NCBI RefSeq assembly: GCF_016785185.1
Contig: NZ_JAEKDY010000020.1
From: Heyndrickxia sporothermodurans
GTDB taxonomy: Bacteria > Bacillota > Bacilli > Bacillales > Bacillaceae_C
Reading direction: 5' to 3' (one strand)
Length of the DNA: 41,150 nucleotides
The position numbers were made by a program, and so were the translations under genes. This document shows, piece by piece, positions 16,302 to 24,678 of the stretch (positions are counted from its first letter, which is position 1; the number at the start of each line of letters is the position of its first letter). The notes beneath the pieces are model-generated. The model ran no database searches and was not told where the DNA came from. It worked only from the letters and a program-made list of their open reading frames with translations.

Positions 16302-17375
16302 ATGATTATTGGTTTATCCATCATCTTGCTGCTTGTACTGCTACTGCCATTTACACATGTGGTGGAAAAAAATTTAGAAGTATTCTTATTTATTATGGGG
16401 GTTCTGTCAGTTCTAGTTAGTCAAGCATTAGATTGGCATCTTGTGAAAGAGGCGTTGGTCCATCCGATTAATATTACACTAGCTGTTCTTGTTGCAGGTT
16501 TATTGTTTCGATGGTTCCAGGGGCCGATTGAAAAAGGAATTTTAGGGATCAGTAAAGCGATGCCATATCGATTGTTTATTGCCTTATTTGTGATCATCCT
16601 TGGATTAATTTCCAGTGTCATCACTGCCATTATTGCTGCAATTATTCTTGTAGCGGTTGTAAGTGTATTAAAGATTGATCGACAATCAGAAATTCGCTTA
16701 GTAGTTTTGGCTTGTTTTGCAATTGGAATGGGGGCTGTCCTTACTCCAATTGGAGAACCACTTTCAACAATTGTTGTAAGTAAACTGGATGAAAGCTTCT
16801 TTTATTTGCTGAAATCAATTGGCGTATATGTCATCCCGGGTGTTGCAGCTTTTGGCGTTTTGGCCGCATTCATGGTTAAGTCACGTGAAGAGTCTGCTGC
16901 GATTTTGGCACAAAATGAGGTAGCATCAGCTGCCGAAGCGAATGCATTGAATGATATTGAAAAAACGATATCTTCGCAAAAAGAATCTTATGCCGAAATT
17001 ATTATTCGCAGCTTAAAAATATATTTGTTTGTCATGGCTTTAACATTGTTAGGAGCGGGATTTCAACCTTTTATCGAAAAATATCTATTAGACTTGCATC
17101 CATTCATCATGTACTGGATTAACATTATTTCTGCGATTTTAGATAATGCAACACTGGCTGCCGCAGAGGTAAGTCCGGCGATGAGTCCATCAACAATTCA
17201 GGCATTATTATTAGGTTTGATCATTAGTGGTGGAATGCTGATCCCAGGGAACATTCCGAATATCATTTCGGCTGGAAAGCTTAAAATTACGAGTCTACAA
17301 TATGCACGTTTTGCTATACCTGTGGGATTCTTTGCGATGATTATTTATTTTGTTGTTATTCTTCTTGTAGTTTAA
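16302..17375 (+). CDS. DUF1646 family putative cation transporter, 357 aa
   Basis: ATG behind AAAGGGGAGG. About ten membrane spans are arranged as two halves with a hydrophilic middle loop (about 200-232). The conserved segments GMGAVLTPIGEPLSTIVVSKL and ISGGMLIPGNIPNIISAGKLKI resemble ion-transporter-superfamily re-entrant motifs. ILDNATLAAAEVSP, with an Asp-Asn pair in a helix, recalls Na+/H+ antiporters (NhaD type). The family is annotated as DUF1646, a putative sodium or other cation transporter. It is alone in its transcript, with a terminator both before and after it. Confidence 0.85.
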   Translation: MIIGLSIILLLVLLLPFTHVVEKNLEVFLFIMGVLSVLVSQALDWHLVKEALVHPINITLAVLVAGLLFRWFQGPIEKGILGISKAMPYRLFIALFVIILGLISSVITAIIAAIILVAVVSVLKIDRQSEIRLVVLACFAIGMGAVLTPIGEPLSTIVVSKLDESFFYLLKSIGVYVIPGVAAFGVLAAFMVKSREESAAILAQNEVASAAEANALNDIEKTISSQKESYAEIIIRSLKIYLFVMALTLLGAGFQPFIEKYLLDLHPFIMYWINIISAILDNATLAAAEVSPAMSPSTIQALLLGLIISGGMLIPGNIPNIISAGKLKITSLQYARFAIPVGFFAMIIYFVVILLVV

Positions 17376-17416
17376 TTAAAATGGCAAGTAAAAAAATTAT
17401 AGATTATAAGTTAGTT

Positions 17417-17445
17417 GAACGCTGATATCTTCAGCGTTCTTTTTT
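17417..17445 (+). terminator. Rho-independent terminator
   Basis: GAACGCTGA pairs with TCAGCGTTC and is followed by TTTTTT. Confidence 0.85.
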
Positions 17446-17488
17446 ATCTCTTAAGTAAACCTATATTTTTTAGCAAAAATAATAAAGT

Positions 17489-17520
17489 TATTGTAATATA
17501 TCTAAATATTCATTACAATA
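17489..17520 (+). promoter_or_regulatory. Inverted repeat upstream of sstT
   Basis: TATTGTAAT (17489-17497) and ATTACAATA (17512-17520) are perfect inverted 9-mers with a 14-base spacer. A further half-site, CTTACAATA, lies about 35 bases closer to the gene. This may be an operator, though the region is very AT-rich. Confidence 0.35.
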
Positions 17521-17605
17521 TTATTAAATATAAACTAATATTATAAGTATTCTTACAATATTCTATAGAGGATTGTAGGTTTACATACAACAGGGGGGAC
17601 ACACA

Positions 17606-18841
17606 ATGAATCTAGTGAAAAAATGGAATCAAATTAGTTTAGTTAAGCAAATAATCGTAGGTTTAATTATTGGGATTATATTAGCCATCACCCTCCCGAG
17701 TATAGCGAAGCCTTTTGTTATTCTAGGCTCTTTATTTGTAGGGGCTCTAAAAGCGATTGCACCAATATTGGTCTTATTCTTGGTCATGTCAGCCATCGCA
17801 CAACATAAGAGTGGACAAAAGACGAATATGAAATCGATTATCGTTCTCTATCTTTTAGGAACTTTTCTAGCAGGACTTACTGCCGTTATAGTAAGTTTTA
17901 TTTTTCCAGTAAGCTTGAAACTAGCTACTGGGAATGCAGAGTTGACAGCCCCAGGTGGTGTTGTGGATGTTTTGAAAACTTTACTTCTGAATATTGTCGA
18001 TAATCCAGTTAAGGCAATATATAATGCGAACTATATTGGTATATTATCGTGGGCAATCCTACTTGGAGTAGCATTAAAAAATGCCCCTGCTACAACGAAA
18101 ACAATGATTTCCAATGTATCTGATGCCGTTTCAAAAATTGTTACATGGGTAATAAAATTTGCGCCATTTGGAATTATGGGGTTAGTAATTGAATCAATTA
18201 CTGCAAATGGACTAGAATCATTGCTTGGTTACGGAAAATTACTTGCTGTATTAATCGGGTGCATGATTTTCGTAGCGCTAGTTGTTAATCCAATCATCGT
18301 TTACGTATGTATTCGTCAAAACCCATATCCACTCGTGTTAACTTGCATCAAGGAAAGTGGGATTACAGCATTTTTTACACGCAGTTCCGCAGCAAACATT
18401 CCAGTGAATATGAAATTATGCGATAAACTAGGTTTAGACAAGGATACTTATTCCGTTTCGATTCCGCTAGGCGCAACGATCAATATGGCAGGTGCAGCAG
18501 TAACAATTTCTGTGTTAACACTTGCTGCAGTTCATACGTTAAACATCCAAGTCGACATCCCAACAGCTATTATTCTTAGTGTTCTATCTGCTGTTTGTGC
18601 TTGTGGAGCATCAGGGGTAGCTGGTGGTTCTTTACTTTTAATTCCACTAGCATGCAGTCTTTTCGGAATCCCGAATGATGTAGCTATGACGGTTGTTGGT
18701 GTAGGCTTTATTGTTGGGGTATTACAAGATTCTTGTGAAACAGCACTTAACTCTTCAACAGATGTTCTTTTCACAGCTTCAGCTGAAATGAGGAAGAACC
18801 GGTTAGAAGGTAATGAAATGAACGTTCAAAAGGTATCATAA
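17606..18841 (+). CDS. sstT: Sodium:serine/threonine symporter, 411 aa
   Basis: This is a DAACS-family Na+-coupled transporter importing serine and threonine. Length is close to E. coli SstT (414). Family motifs are all visible: FFTRSSAANIPVN (serine-rich hairpin HP1), GATINMAGAAVTISVLTLA (span 7), CGASGVAGGSLLLIPLACSLFGIP (HP2) and QDSCETALNSSTDVLFTAS (span 8). Start ATG 17606 follows CAGGGGGG. Likely monocistronic, with a terminator at 18898-18941. Confidence 0.95.
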   Translation: MNLVKKWNQISLVKQIIVGLIIGIILAITLPSIAKPFVILGSLFVGALKAIAPILVLFLVMSAIAQHKSGQKTNMKSIIVLYLLGTFLAGLTAVIVSFIFPVSLKLATGNAELTAPGGVVDVLKTLLLNIVDNPVKAIYNANYIGILSWAILLGVALKNAPATTKTMISNVSDAVSKIVTWVIKFAPFGIMGLVIESITANGLESLLGYGKLLAVLIGCMIFVALVVNPIIVYVCIRQNPYPLVLTCIKESGITAFFTRSSAANIPVNMKLCDKLGLDKDTYSVSIPLGATINMAGAAVTISVLTLAAVHTLNIQVDIPTAIILSVLSAVCACGASGVAGGSLLLIPLACSLFGIPNDVAMTVVGVGFIVGVLQDSCETALNSSTDVLFTASAEMRKNRLEGNEMNVQKVS

Positions 18842-18897
18842 AAGACAAACCTCTAACGGGTTTTCTTTTAAGGTGCAAAACAGTAAAGAACAATGCA

Positions 18898-18941
18898 AAT
18901 AGGGTGCGAAATCGAAGGGATTTTTCTCACCCTATTTTTTT
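18898..18941 (+). terminator. sstT terminator
   Basis: AATAGGGTG (18898-18906) pairs with CACCCTATT (18928-18936) and is followed by TTTTT. A weaker hairpin (AAACC/GGTTT) directly follows the stop codon. Confidence 0.7.
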
Positions 18942-19165
18942 GCTGTATCAATGTTTTGAACGAATTAGCATATAGAATCGCACAATAAATCACATAGCAA
19001 ATAACAATTTGCGAATAGATCTTCTCTATCTAAAAATTGAATTGCTAAAATAGATGCAATTACCATGGTATATTGTCATTCTCCTGCCAATGAATCAGAT
19101 TATCTGACAAGTTATTTGATTTTGGTTGTTATAACTGAATGTTGATTTATCTATGTTTGATAATA

Positions 19166-19350
19166 AGCGGAGAAATTCCGTTTAAATTGGAAAATACCCA
19201 TATTTCCTTAAAAATAAGGGAAGCTTTTCCGACTATATTATACAATTCTTTGGATTTTGACTTATTTAGGGATGTTAACCTGAATACCTCCGTCTATTTC
19301 TGCTTTTTAAGCCTTCTCTTTATACATTAACCGGAAATTCTCCGTCTATG
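19166..19350. repeat. Inverted-repeat bounded element, about 185 bp (MITE-like)
   Basis: The left end CGGAGAAATTCCGTTTA (19168-19184) is matched 15/17 by the reverse complement of the right end, 19328-19344. The interior holds a further small palindrome (GGGAAGCTTTTCC). There is no coding capacity beyond a 63-codon chance frame. It looks like a non-autonomous interspersed repeat. I see no clear target duplication. The rest of 18942-19544 shows no gene. Confidence 0.5.
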
Positions 19351-19544
19351 CATTCTCATACCCATTCCATCTTTCCTCCAATTATCGTAATTCTATTCGA
19401 GTTACATTAATAACTTATTTTCTTTAAGATCTCCAGTGTTTTCACGTCTTAGAAAGCAGGATACTGGATTATTCTTTTGATAGTTTATTGGACAATTAGT
19501 TATATCAGAGGGAAGAGTAAAGATAAAAAGAATGTTGGAAAATG

Positions 19545-19592
19545 AGACCTCAATATTGGAGGATTTGTTAGTATCCTTCATTATTGAGGTCT
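19545..19592. terminator. Long hairpin before a convergent small gene
   Basis: Arms 19545-19563 and 19574-19592 pair over 19 positions with one mismatch and one wobble, with a 10-base loop. On the plus strand TTTCTACGTTTT follows. It probably ends the minus-strand small gene at 19633 or transcripts from sstT. Confidence 0.6.
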
Positions 19593-19632
19593 TTCTACGT
19601 TTTAGGTTTTCAGACTTAATAGATATATTTAT

Positions 19633-19806
19633 TTAGTCATTATCCAGATCTTTATCAAAAAAGGAAGGTTTCCGTATTTCTTTGATACCTAACTGATCCT
19701 TTATTTCTGATAAGTCTTTTAAAATAGTATGCGTATTTATCCACGCAGCAATTGAAGCGAAAACAGCTAAAGCCAAAATAAGTATGATTACTACATTTAC
19801 AACCAA
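19633..19806 (-). CDS. Small single-span membrane protein, about 57 aa
   Basis: An N-terminal hydrophobic helix (VVNVVIILILALAVFASIAAW) precedes a polar, charged tail with a coiled-coil-like stretch (ILKDLSEIKDQLG). I chose TTG 19806 because GAGGTGAT, a near-perfect anti-SD match, lies at ideal distance. A GTG three codons upstream would overlap that site. The family is not recognised. The layout, helix out and short amphipathic tail in, is common among small Bacillus membrane proteins. Confidence 0.6.
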   Translation of the reverse strand: MVVNVVIILILALAVFASIAAWINTHTILKDLSEIKDQLGIKEIRKPSFFDKDLDND

Positions 19807-19985
19807 ACGAATCACCTCATATCATCGATTATTTAATTTTACCACAATATGTATAAAGGCTATTAAAATAATGAGTAAATTTGATAACTCCAGCCACTTG
19901 TTTTGATTATTTCCCTTGCGAAATGAATGAAAATTCAGTCAATAATCAAATTGATCAATAAGAAATCTATCAAATTCGTCCTCAT

Positions 19986-20345
19986 TTACCCTTCGACAAG
20001 AGCTAAATAATATTTCTCTTCACCATTGTATTCAGCAATTAAAATGTCTCCACGCTCTTTTGCGGAATAAATTTTCGCACCTATTGGTAATTTGTTTGCC
20101 ATCCCATTCTTAAATGACTTAGGGGAACCATTTGTAAATAATGCGTCTATTTCGCCAAGTTGCTCTTTCTTAGAAAGTTTTAATTCGCTTACCCAGTCAT
20201 ATCAGTTTTATAAATCAAATCTTCCCATTGGAAAATGTCCGCATACATAGAACGGTGTTCAAATTAATTGTTGTTAAATTTTCTTCCTATAAACTCTTTT
20301 CCCTCAATAACAAACAACGACGCTGTCATTTTAAAATCTAGTGTT
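19986..20345 (-). pseudogene. Decayed gene for a hypothetical protein
   Basis: Reading the minus strand, three coding-like pieces lie in order but in different frames or behind stops. They are: about 20345-20285 (TASLFVIEGKEFIGRKF); about 20270-20210 (MYADIFQWEDLIYKTD, then a frameshift); and 20205-19986 (DWVSELKLSKKEQLGEID, then FKNGMANKLPIGAKIYSAK, EYNGEEKYYLALVEG, stop). At least one frameshift and one in-frame stop break it. The C-terminal part reads like a small secreted beta-rich protein. I do not recognise the family. No other gene lies in 19816-20483. Confidence 0.6.
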
Positions 20346-20483
20346 GTTCAATTATTGGTCCGATTGCTGAACAAAATAAAAAAACACACACTTGCTATTT
20401 TTTATTGTAGTTTATAAATAAAATTCTGATTCTATAGAATTTGTTCTGTTGATGTGCAAAATAACACATAAAATAAGTGTGAA

Positions 20484-21905
20484 TTAGCGACGGGTTAGTT
20501 CCATTAAAATATTCAACCCTTCCTTTAATTCCTCTAATGATGCATAAGCATAGGAAAGGCGAATGTGATGTAAATCGCTTGTATCGTAAATGTAACCGGG
20601 ATTGATAAGTACATTTTTCTTGAGTAAATTCAGAAATAATGCCTTATTCACAATAGGTTCATTGAATCGAAGCCATATATAGAAACCTCCCTCAGACTTT
20701 TCCCACGTTGCGATGTGCTGAAATTGCTGTTCTAAAATTTCTTCTACAAAAGTAGCCCTTAATTTCAATTGTTCGCGGAGTTGGAGAATATGCGATTCAT
20801 ATAATCCAGTCGCGATCCAGTGTGCAACAATTTCTTGGGAAAAAGCACTTGAACCGTAATCTGTTTGCATTTTAATATCTGCTAACCGTTGGATAACCGG
20901 CTCAGGAGCTACTATCCATCCTATACGTAATCCAGGACTTAGCGTTTTCGAAACACTCCCTACATACAATACTTGCCCCGATTGATCGAATGACTTTAGT
21001 GCAGGAGAAGATGATTCGAATAACAGTTCATGATACACATCATCTTCAATAATCGGGATTTGTAGTTGCTTACACGTACTGTATAGGGCTTTCCTTTCCT
21101 CTATTGTCCAATTGCGACCTGTCGGATTATGTAGCGTTGGCACGCAGTAAAAAAGGGATTGTCTTTTTCTTTTGGCAACTCGTAATGTGTTGGTTAAATT
21201 GTCATCACGCTGAACAGGTATCATACGCATCCCAGCAGATTGAAATGGATGGATTGAATTTAAATACGATGGGTGCTCTTGAAAGATAATCGCCCCTTCT
21301 TCAAGTAATCCTACGGCAATCAATTGAAGCGCTTGAAGTGCACCTGAAACAATTAAAATATTTTCCGGTGCGGTTTCAATGCCCCTTTTCTTTAAATACT
21401 CACACAAAATACTTCGTAGCTTTTTACTACCTTGTGGTTCTGAGTATCCGATTGCTCTGGATTCCAATGAAAGTGATTTCAATGAGTGTTCAATTTGTTT
21501 TGTTGGAAGTAGCTCAGGGGATAACTCACCAGTACCAAGACGTATGATGTTATCATTTTGCTCACATTCATTAATCAGTTGAATCGTATGGTAGTTTGGT
21601 TTGTGAATACTAGCTTCAATGTGTTGCTGCCAATTGGGCTGTGATTTATCTAAAAGGACATTCCATGAATTATTTGCTACAAATGTACCTGAACCTATTT
21701 TCGATTCAAGCAAACCATCTGCTTTTAATTCATCTAGGACAAGATTAATTGTGCTTCGATTCACTTCAAATTGTGCTGCTAGATGACGCTGTGTCGGAAG
21801 TTTAGTACCAACTGTCCAATCCCCCCGTTCAATGCGAGTCTTCATCCATTCTACGATTTGCACATGAACTGTAAGATGGGACTGCCTATCTGGCTTCCAA
21901 TGCAT
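20484..21905 (-). CDS. MocR family PLP-dependent transcriptional regulator (YisV-like), 473 aa
   Basis: The N-terminal GntR-type winged helix (residues 1-78: GTKLPTQRHLAAQFEVNRSTINLVLDEL, IGSGTFV) is fused to a fold-type I aminotransferase domain (about 110-473). The PLP lysine is K320 in GSVSKTLSPGLRIGW. N260-P261-T262-G263 and D288-D289 are the usual cofactor contacts. Start ATG 21905 follows GAGGAAGG. An upstream in-frame ATG at 21944 lacks a site. It diverges from a LysE-type exporter, the arrangement of yisV-yisU in B. subtilis, so it probably controls that exporter and itself. Confidence 0.92.
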   Translation of the reverse strand: MHWKPDRQSHLTVHVQIVEWMKTRIERGDWTVGTKLPTQRHLAAQFEVNRSTINLVLDELKADGLLESKIGSGTFVANNSWNVLLDKSQPNWQQHIEASIHKPNYHTIQLINECEQNDNIIRLGTGELSPELLPTKQIEHSLKSLSLESRAIGYSEPQGSKKLRSILCEYLKKRGIETAPENILIVSGALQALQLIAVGLLEEGAIIFQEHPSYLNSIHPFQSAGMRMIPVQRDDNLTNTLRVAKRKRQSLFYCVPTLHNPTGRNWTIEERKALYSTCKQLQIPIIEDDVYHELLFESSSPALKSFDQSGQVLYVGSVSKTLSPGLRIGWIVAPEPVIQRLADIKMQTDYGSSAFSQEIVAHWIATGLYESHILQLREQLKLRATFVEEILEQQFQHIATWEKSEGGFYIWLRFNEPIVNKALFLNLLKKNVLINPGYIYDTSDLHHIRLSYAYASLEELKEGLNILMELTRR

Positions 21906-22007
21906 AAAAACCTTCCTCTCTAAATTGGTTGGATAAAAAGCCATCCAATTGGTTGTTTTCTTTTAGTTGTAACATAGTTACAGTATAAGTGAAAGGGAGA
22001 TGATAAT
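21906..22007. promoter_or_regulatory. Divergent promoter region with two palindromes
   Basis: On the regulator side, TTGGAT and ATCCAA half-sites form an inverted repeat (about 21925-21955: ATTGGTTGGAT, 8 bases, ATCCAATTGGT). On the exporter side TGTAAC-ATA-GTTACA (21968-21982) is a perfect palindrome, placed just before a TATAAG -10. Both are reasonable targets for the MocR protein. Confidence 0.5.
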
Positions 22008-22610
22008 ATGGAAGCAATTATTCATGGGATTATACTCGCATTTGGACTCATTTTACCTTTAGGGGTACAAAATGTATTTGTATTTTCACAAGGTGCTACA
22101 CAACCACGGCTACTTAGTGCACTTCCTGCAACAATTACAGCAGCAGTATGTGATACGTTTTTGATACTTTTAGCTGTCTTTGGATTATCAATCATCGTCT
22201 TGCAATTCGAATGGATGAGACTTTGCTTGATAATTATAGGCATTTTGTTTTTACTTTATATGGGTTACTCTATTTGGCGATCTGAACCTACAACTTCTAC
22301 ATCGAGTAAAGCGTTATCGATGAATAAACAAATCCTCTTTGCCTTGTCTGTATCTTTACTAAATCCACATGCAATTTTAGATATAGTGGGAGTTATTGGA
22401 ACAAGTGCATTAAAGTATGTCGGGACAGAGCAAGTACTCTTCACTGTAACCTGTATCACAGTATCTTGGATTTGGTTCTTTGGACTGACACTAGCAGGTA
22501 CAGTTATGAGAAAGCTAGACGGCACAGGAAACTTTATGATTATTTTCAATAAATGCTCAGCTCTCTTTATATGGGGAACGGCTATTTATCTTTTTATTGG
22601 ATTAAGGTAG
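22008..22610 (+). CDS. LysE/ArgO family amino-acid exporter (YisU-like), 200 aa
   Basis: Six membrane spans. Conserved LysE features: GIILAFGLILPLGVQNVFVFSQGA at the N-terminus, LLYMGYSIWRSEP after span 3, and LLNPHAILDIVGVIG in the middle (the N-P-H variant of the family's NPK). ATG 22008 follows GGGAGATGATA. It should export a basic or other amino acid and is divergently paired with the MocR regulator. Confidence 0.9.
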   Translation: MEAIIHGIILAFGLILPLGVQNVFVFSQGATQPRLLSALPATITAAVCDTFLILLAVFGLSIIVLQFEWMRLCLIIIGILFLLYMGYSIWRSEPTTSTSSKALSMNKQILFALSVSLLNPHAILDIVGVIGTSALKYVGTEQVLFTVTCITVSWIWFFGLTLAGTVMRKLDGTGNFMIIFNKCSALFIWGTAIYLFIGLR

Positions 22611-22659
22611 AGTACGGCATTTCAAAAAGATATTATGAGCTGAACATGATAAGACGTTT

Positions 22660-22794
22660 ATAACCGAAAACGACCGTTTTTGGTTATGTTGTGTGAAATT
22701 CTCTAAAAGTCTTAAAAACTACCTAAACACATAACCAAAACTATAACCAAAAACAAAAAACCAATACCTATGCCTTAAAACCCTTTTTGGTATA
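22660..22794 (+). other. res-like recombination site upstream of a resolvase remnant
   Basis: 22660-22687 is a 28-bp inverted repeat. Left arm ATAACCGAAAACG, central AC, and a right arm complementary at 12 of 13 positions. The size equals the crossover subsite I of Tn3-type res sites. Further half-sites ATAACCAAAA lie at 22731 and 22743, and an inverted one, TTTTTGGTATA, at 22784. This gives the multi-subsite layout expected before tnpR. The site looks intact although the recombinase is not. Confidence 0.65.
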
Positions 22795-22800
22795 ATTAAT

Positions 22801-23532
22801 GTGTGTAGAAAGGGGAGATTCATATTAAAATTTGGTTATGCTCGTGTAAGTACGCAAGATCAGTCATTATCATTACAACTCGATGCATTGAATCATTATG
22901 AAGTAGACGAAATTTTTGAAGAAAAAGAATCCGGCAAAAGGAAAAACCGGCCGAAGTTGGACGAACTTCTAAAAGTATTACGTAAGGGCGACACTGTCGT
23001 TGATGATGTATTAAGGTTGGCACATTCTATTCGTGAAGGAACGGTCTCTGCTTCTCTCATCATGGGAAAACTAGGTTCTTACTCCCATCAAAATAGCCTT
23101 GCGACAACTTTAAGAGAGATGGGGCGTATAGATAAGATCTTGTTTATATTAGATTATATTTCTAGCGAAACATTGCGTCGACGAATTCAACGTGGATTAA
23201 ATAAAGGAGTAGCTATGAATGCATTGGCACTGGCTATTTTCTTTGGGAAACAGGGGGAACTTAGGGAAAGAGCATTACAAGATCAATTACAGCGTGCCAG
23301 CGCCTTAAATCTCATTATCAATGCTATTAGTATTTGGACCTTGGACAACCCAATCCACAATAGTTTTAGCGTGGGTTTTAACAACACTGCAAAAATTTAT
23401 GCGGTGGCATCAATTTGTATGCGTGTTGAAGTGTTAATTATTATGTTAAATTCGTTTAATCGTTGTTATAACAACAAAAAGGGGGACACCAATTCATATA
23501 CGAATTGTATCCCCGATGAGGTTGTTAATTAA
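22801..23532 (+). pseudogene. In-frame tnpR-tnpA chimera, Tn3-family transposon remnant
   Basis: Residues 11-67 (from GTG 22801) are the N-terminus of a serine resolvase: FGYARVSTQDQSLSLQLDAL with catalytic Ser17, and KNRPKLDELLKVLRKGDTVV. From about residue 68 (nt 23002) the frame continues as the C-terminal part of a Tn3-family TnpA transposase (DDVLRLAHSIREGTVSAS, LGSYSHQNSLATTLREMGRIDK, LNKGVAMNALALAIFFG, RASALNLIINAISIW). It then leaves homology at about residue 180, and the last about 64 residues look non-coding. The resolvase lacks its later arginines and DNA-binding domain. The Glu of the TnpA NKGEA motif is Val. The start is doubtful, as the usual start position reads TTA. Both enzymes must be dead. 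Confidence 0.85.
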
Positions 23533-23592
23533 CGTTTTCTACCCAATAACCGAACCCGTTAATAAAAAGTAGAGCTTTTTTTCTTAATTATC

Positions 23593-24513
23593 TTACATAT
23601 TTTCACTAGATGATCCCACTTGAATGCTTTGAACACGCTGTACCTTTGGCGTATGATTCACACAATAAATACTAAAGACAATTAGAATCAGACCAATAAT
23701 TAAATAAATGGTAACTGGTTCATGTAGAAAAATGGTTCCAACCACGAGTGCGATTAGTGGGACAAGGAAAGTATACGTTGCTACTTTGCTTGCTTCTCCT
23801 GATCGGACAAGGGTAAAATAAGTAAGCCACGCTAACGGAATTCCGAATATAGCTCCATAGAATAGACCTGATAAATAAGGTGCTGACCATTGGATCGCGG
23901 AAAAGCTCTCTTGTTCTAATCCGGCGCCGGTCATGACCAGGCCACCTATAACACATTGAATCGTTACAAGCCAAAGAGCGTCCACTTTTGCCCCCGCCTT
24001 TTTCAAAAACACGGTACCTATTGCCCAGCTGATTGCTGTTATAAGAGCCAATACTACACCCACAATTGATAATTCGGCACTAAAGCTCTTAAAGCTAATA
24101 ACTACAACACCAAGAAAACCTAAAACAAGGCCGCTGATTTTTAATCCGGACATTTTTTCACCAAGCCATACCCATGCAAGGAAACCGACTAAAACAGGCT
24201 GGAAATAGACAATAACAGAAAATAAACCGGATGGTAAGTATTGCAATCCTACGGTCTGTAGTCCGAAAAATAAAATGACATTAAATATCGTTGAAATTAA
24301 ATAAATATGCCAATTCTCTTTGAAATGAATTTGTTTATATCTTGGAAAGGTAATGAGAAGTAGTAATATTCCTCCTAATAAAGTACGCATTCCAGAAAAC
24401 AGGATAGGTGGGGTGTAATTTAGCGCAATTTTATAAATTGGCCAGCATAACCCCCATACTAAAACTAGGAATGTGATTAGAAGAACGGATCTCGTCTTTG
24501 AAAGTTCACCCAT
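23593..24513 (-). CDS. EamA/DMT family transporter, 306 aa
   Basis: Ten membrane spans form two EamA repeats (about 8-140 and 155-290). Typical pieces are LVWGLCWPIYKIAL, FSGMRTLLGGILLLL, YFQPVLVGFLAWVWLGEKMS in the first half and AISWAIGTVFLKKAG, YTFLVPLIALVVGTIFLHEPVT in the second. ATG 24513 follows GGGAGGAATTC. The longer frame to 24582 has no site. Substrate is unknown; relatives export amino acids or metabolites. It is transcribed toward the transposon remnant and diverges from the next gene. Confidence 0.9.
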   Translation of the reverse strand: MGELSKTRSVLLITFLVLVWGLCWPIYKIALNYTPPILFSGMRTLLGGILLLLITFPRYKQIHFKENWHIYLISTIFNVILFFGLQTVGLQYLPSGLFSVIVYFQPVLVGFLAWVWLGEKMSGLKISGLVLGFLGVVVISFKSFSAELSIVGVVLALITAISWAIGTVFLKKAGAKVDALWLVTIQCVIGGLVMTGAGLEQESFSAIQWSAPYLSGLFYGAIFGIPLAWLTYFTLVRSGEASKVATYTFLVPLIALVVGTIFLHEPVTIYLIIGLILIVFSIYCVNHTPKVQRVQSIQVGSSSENM

Positions 24514-24678
24514 GATGAATTCCTCCCGCATTTTTACATACATAGAAATTATAGCCGTTAGTGCTGGGCTGACTACTATCATGCTTAAAAACTCATTTGT
24601 TTTGAAAATTAAGTAATTTTTTAATAAAATAACTTAGAGTATAAACGGTATCCAACAAAACAGGAAGGGGATATTATT

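Noticed and set aside
19139..19330. 63-codon ORF
   Set aside because: It lies almost wholly in the inverted-repeat element and has no ribosome site; chance frame.
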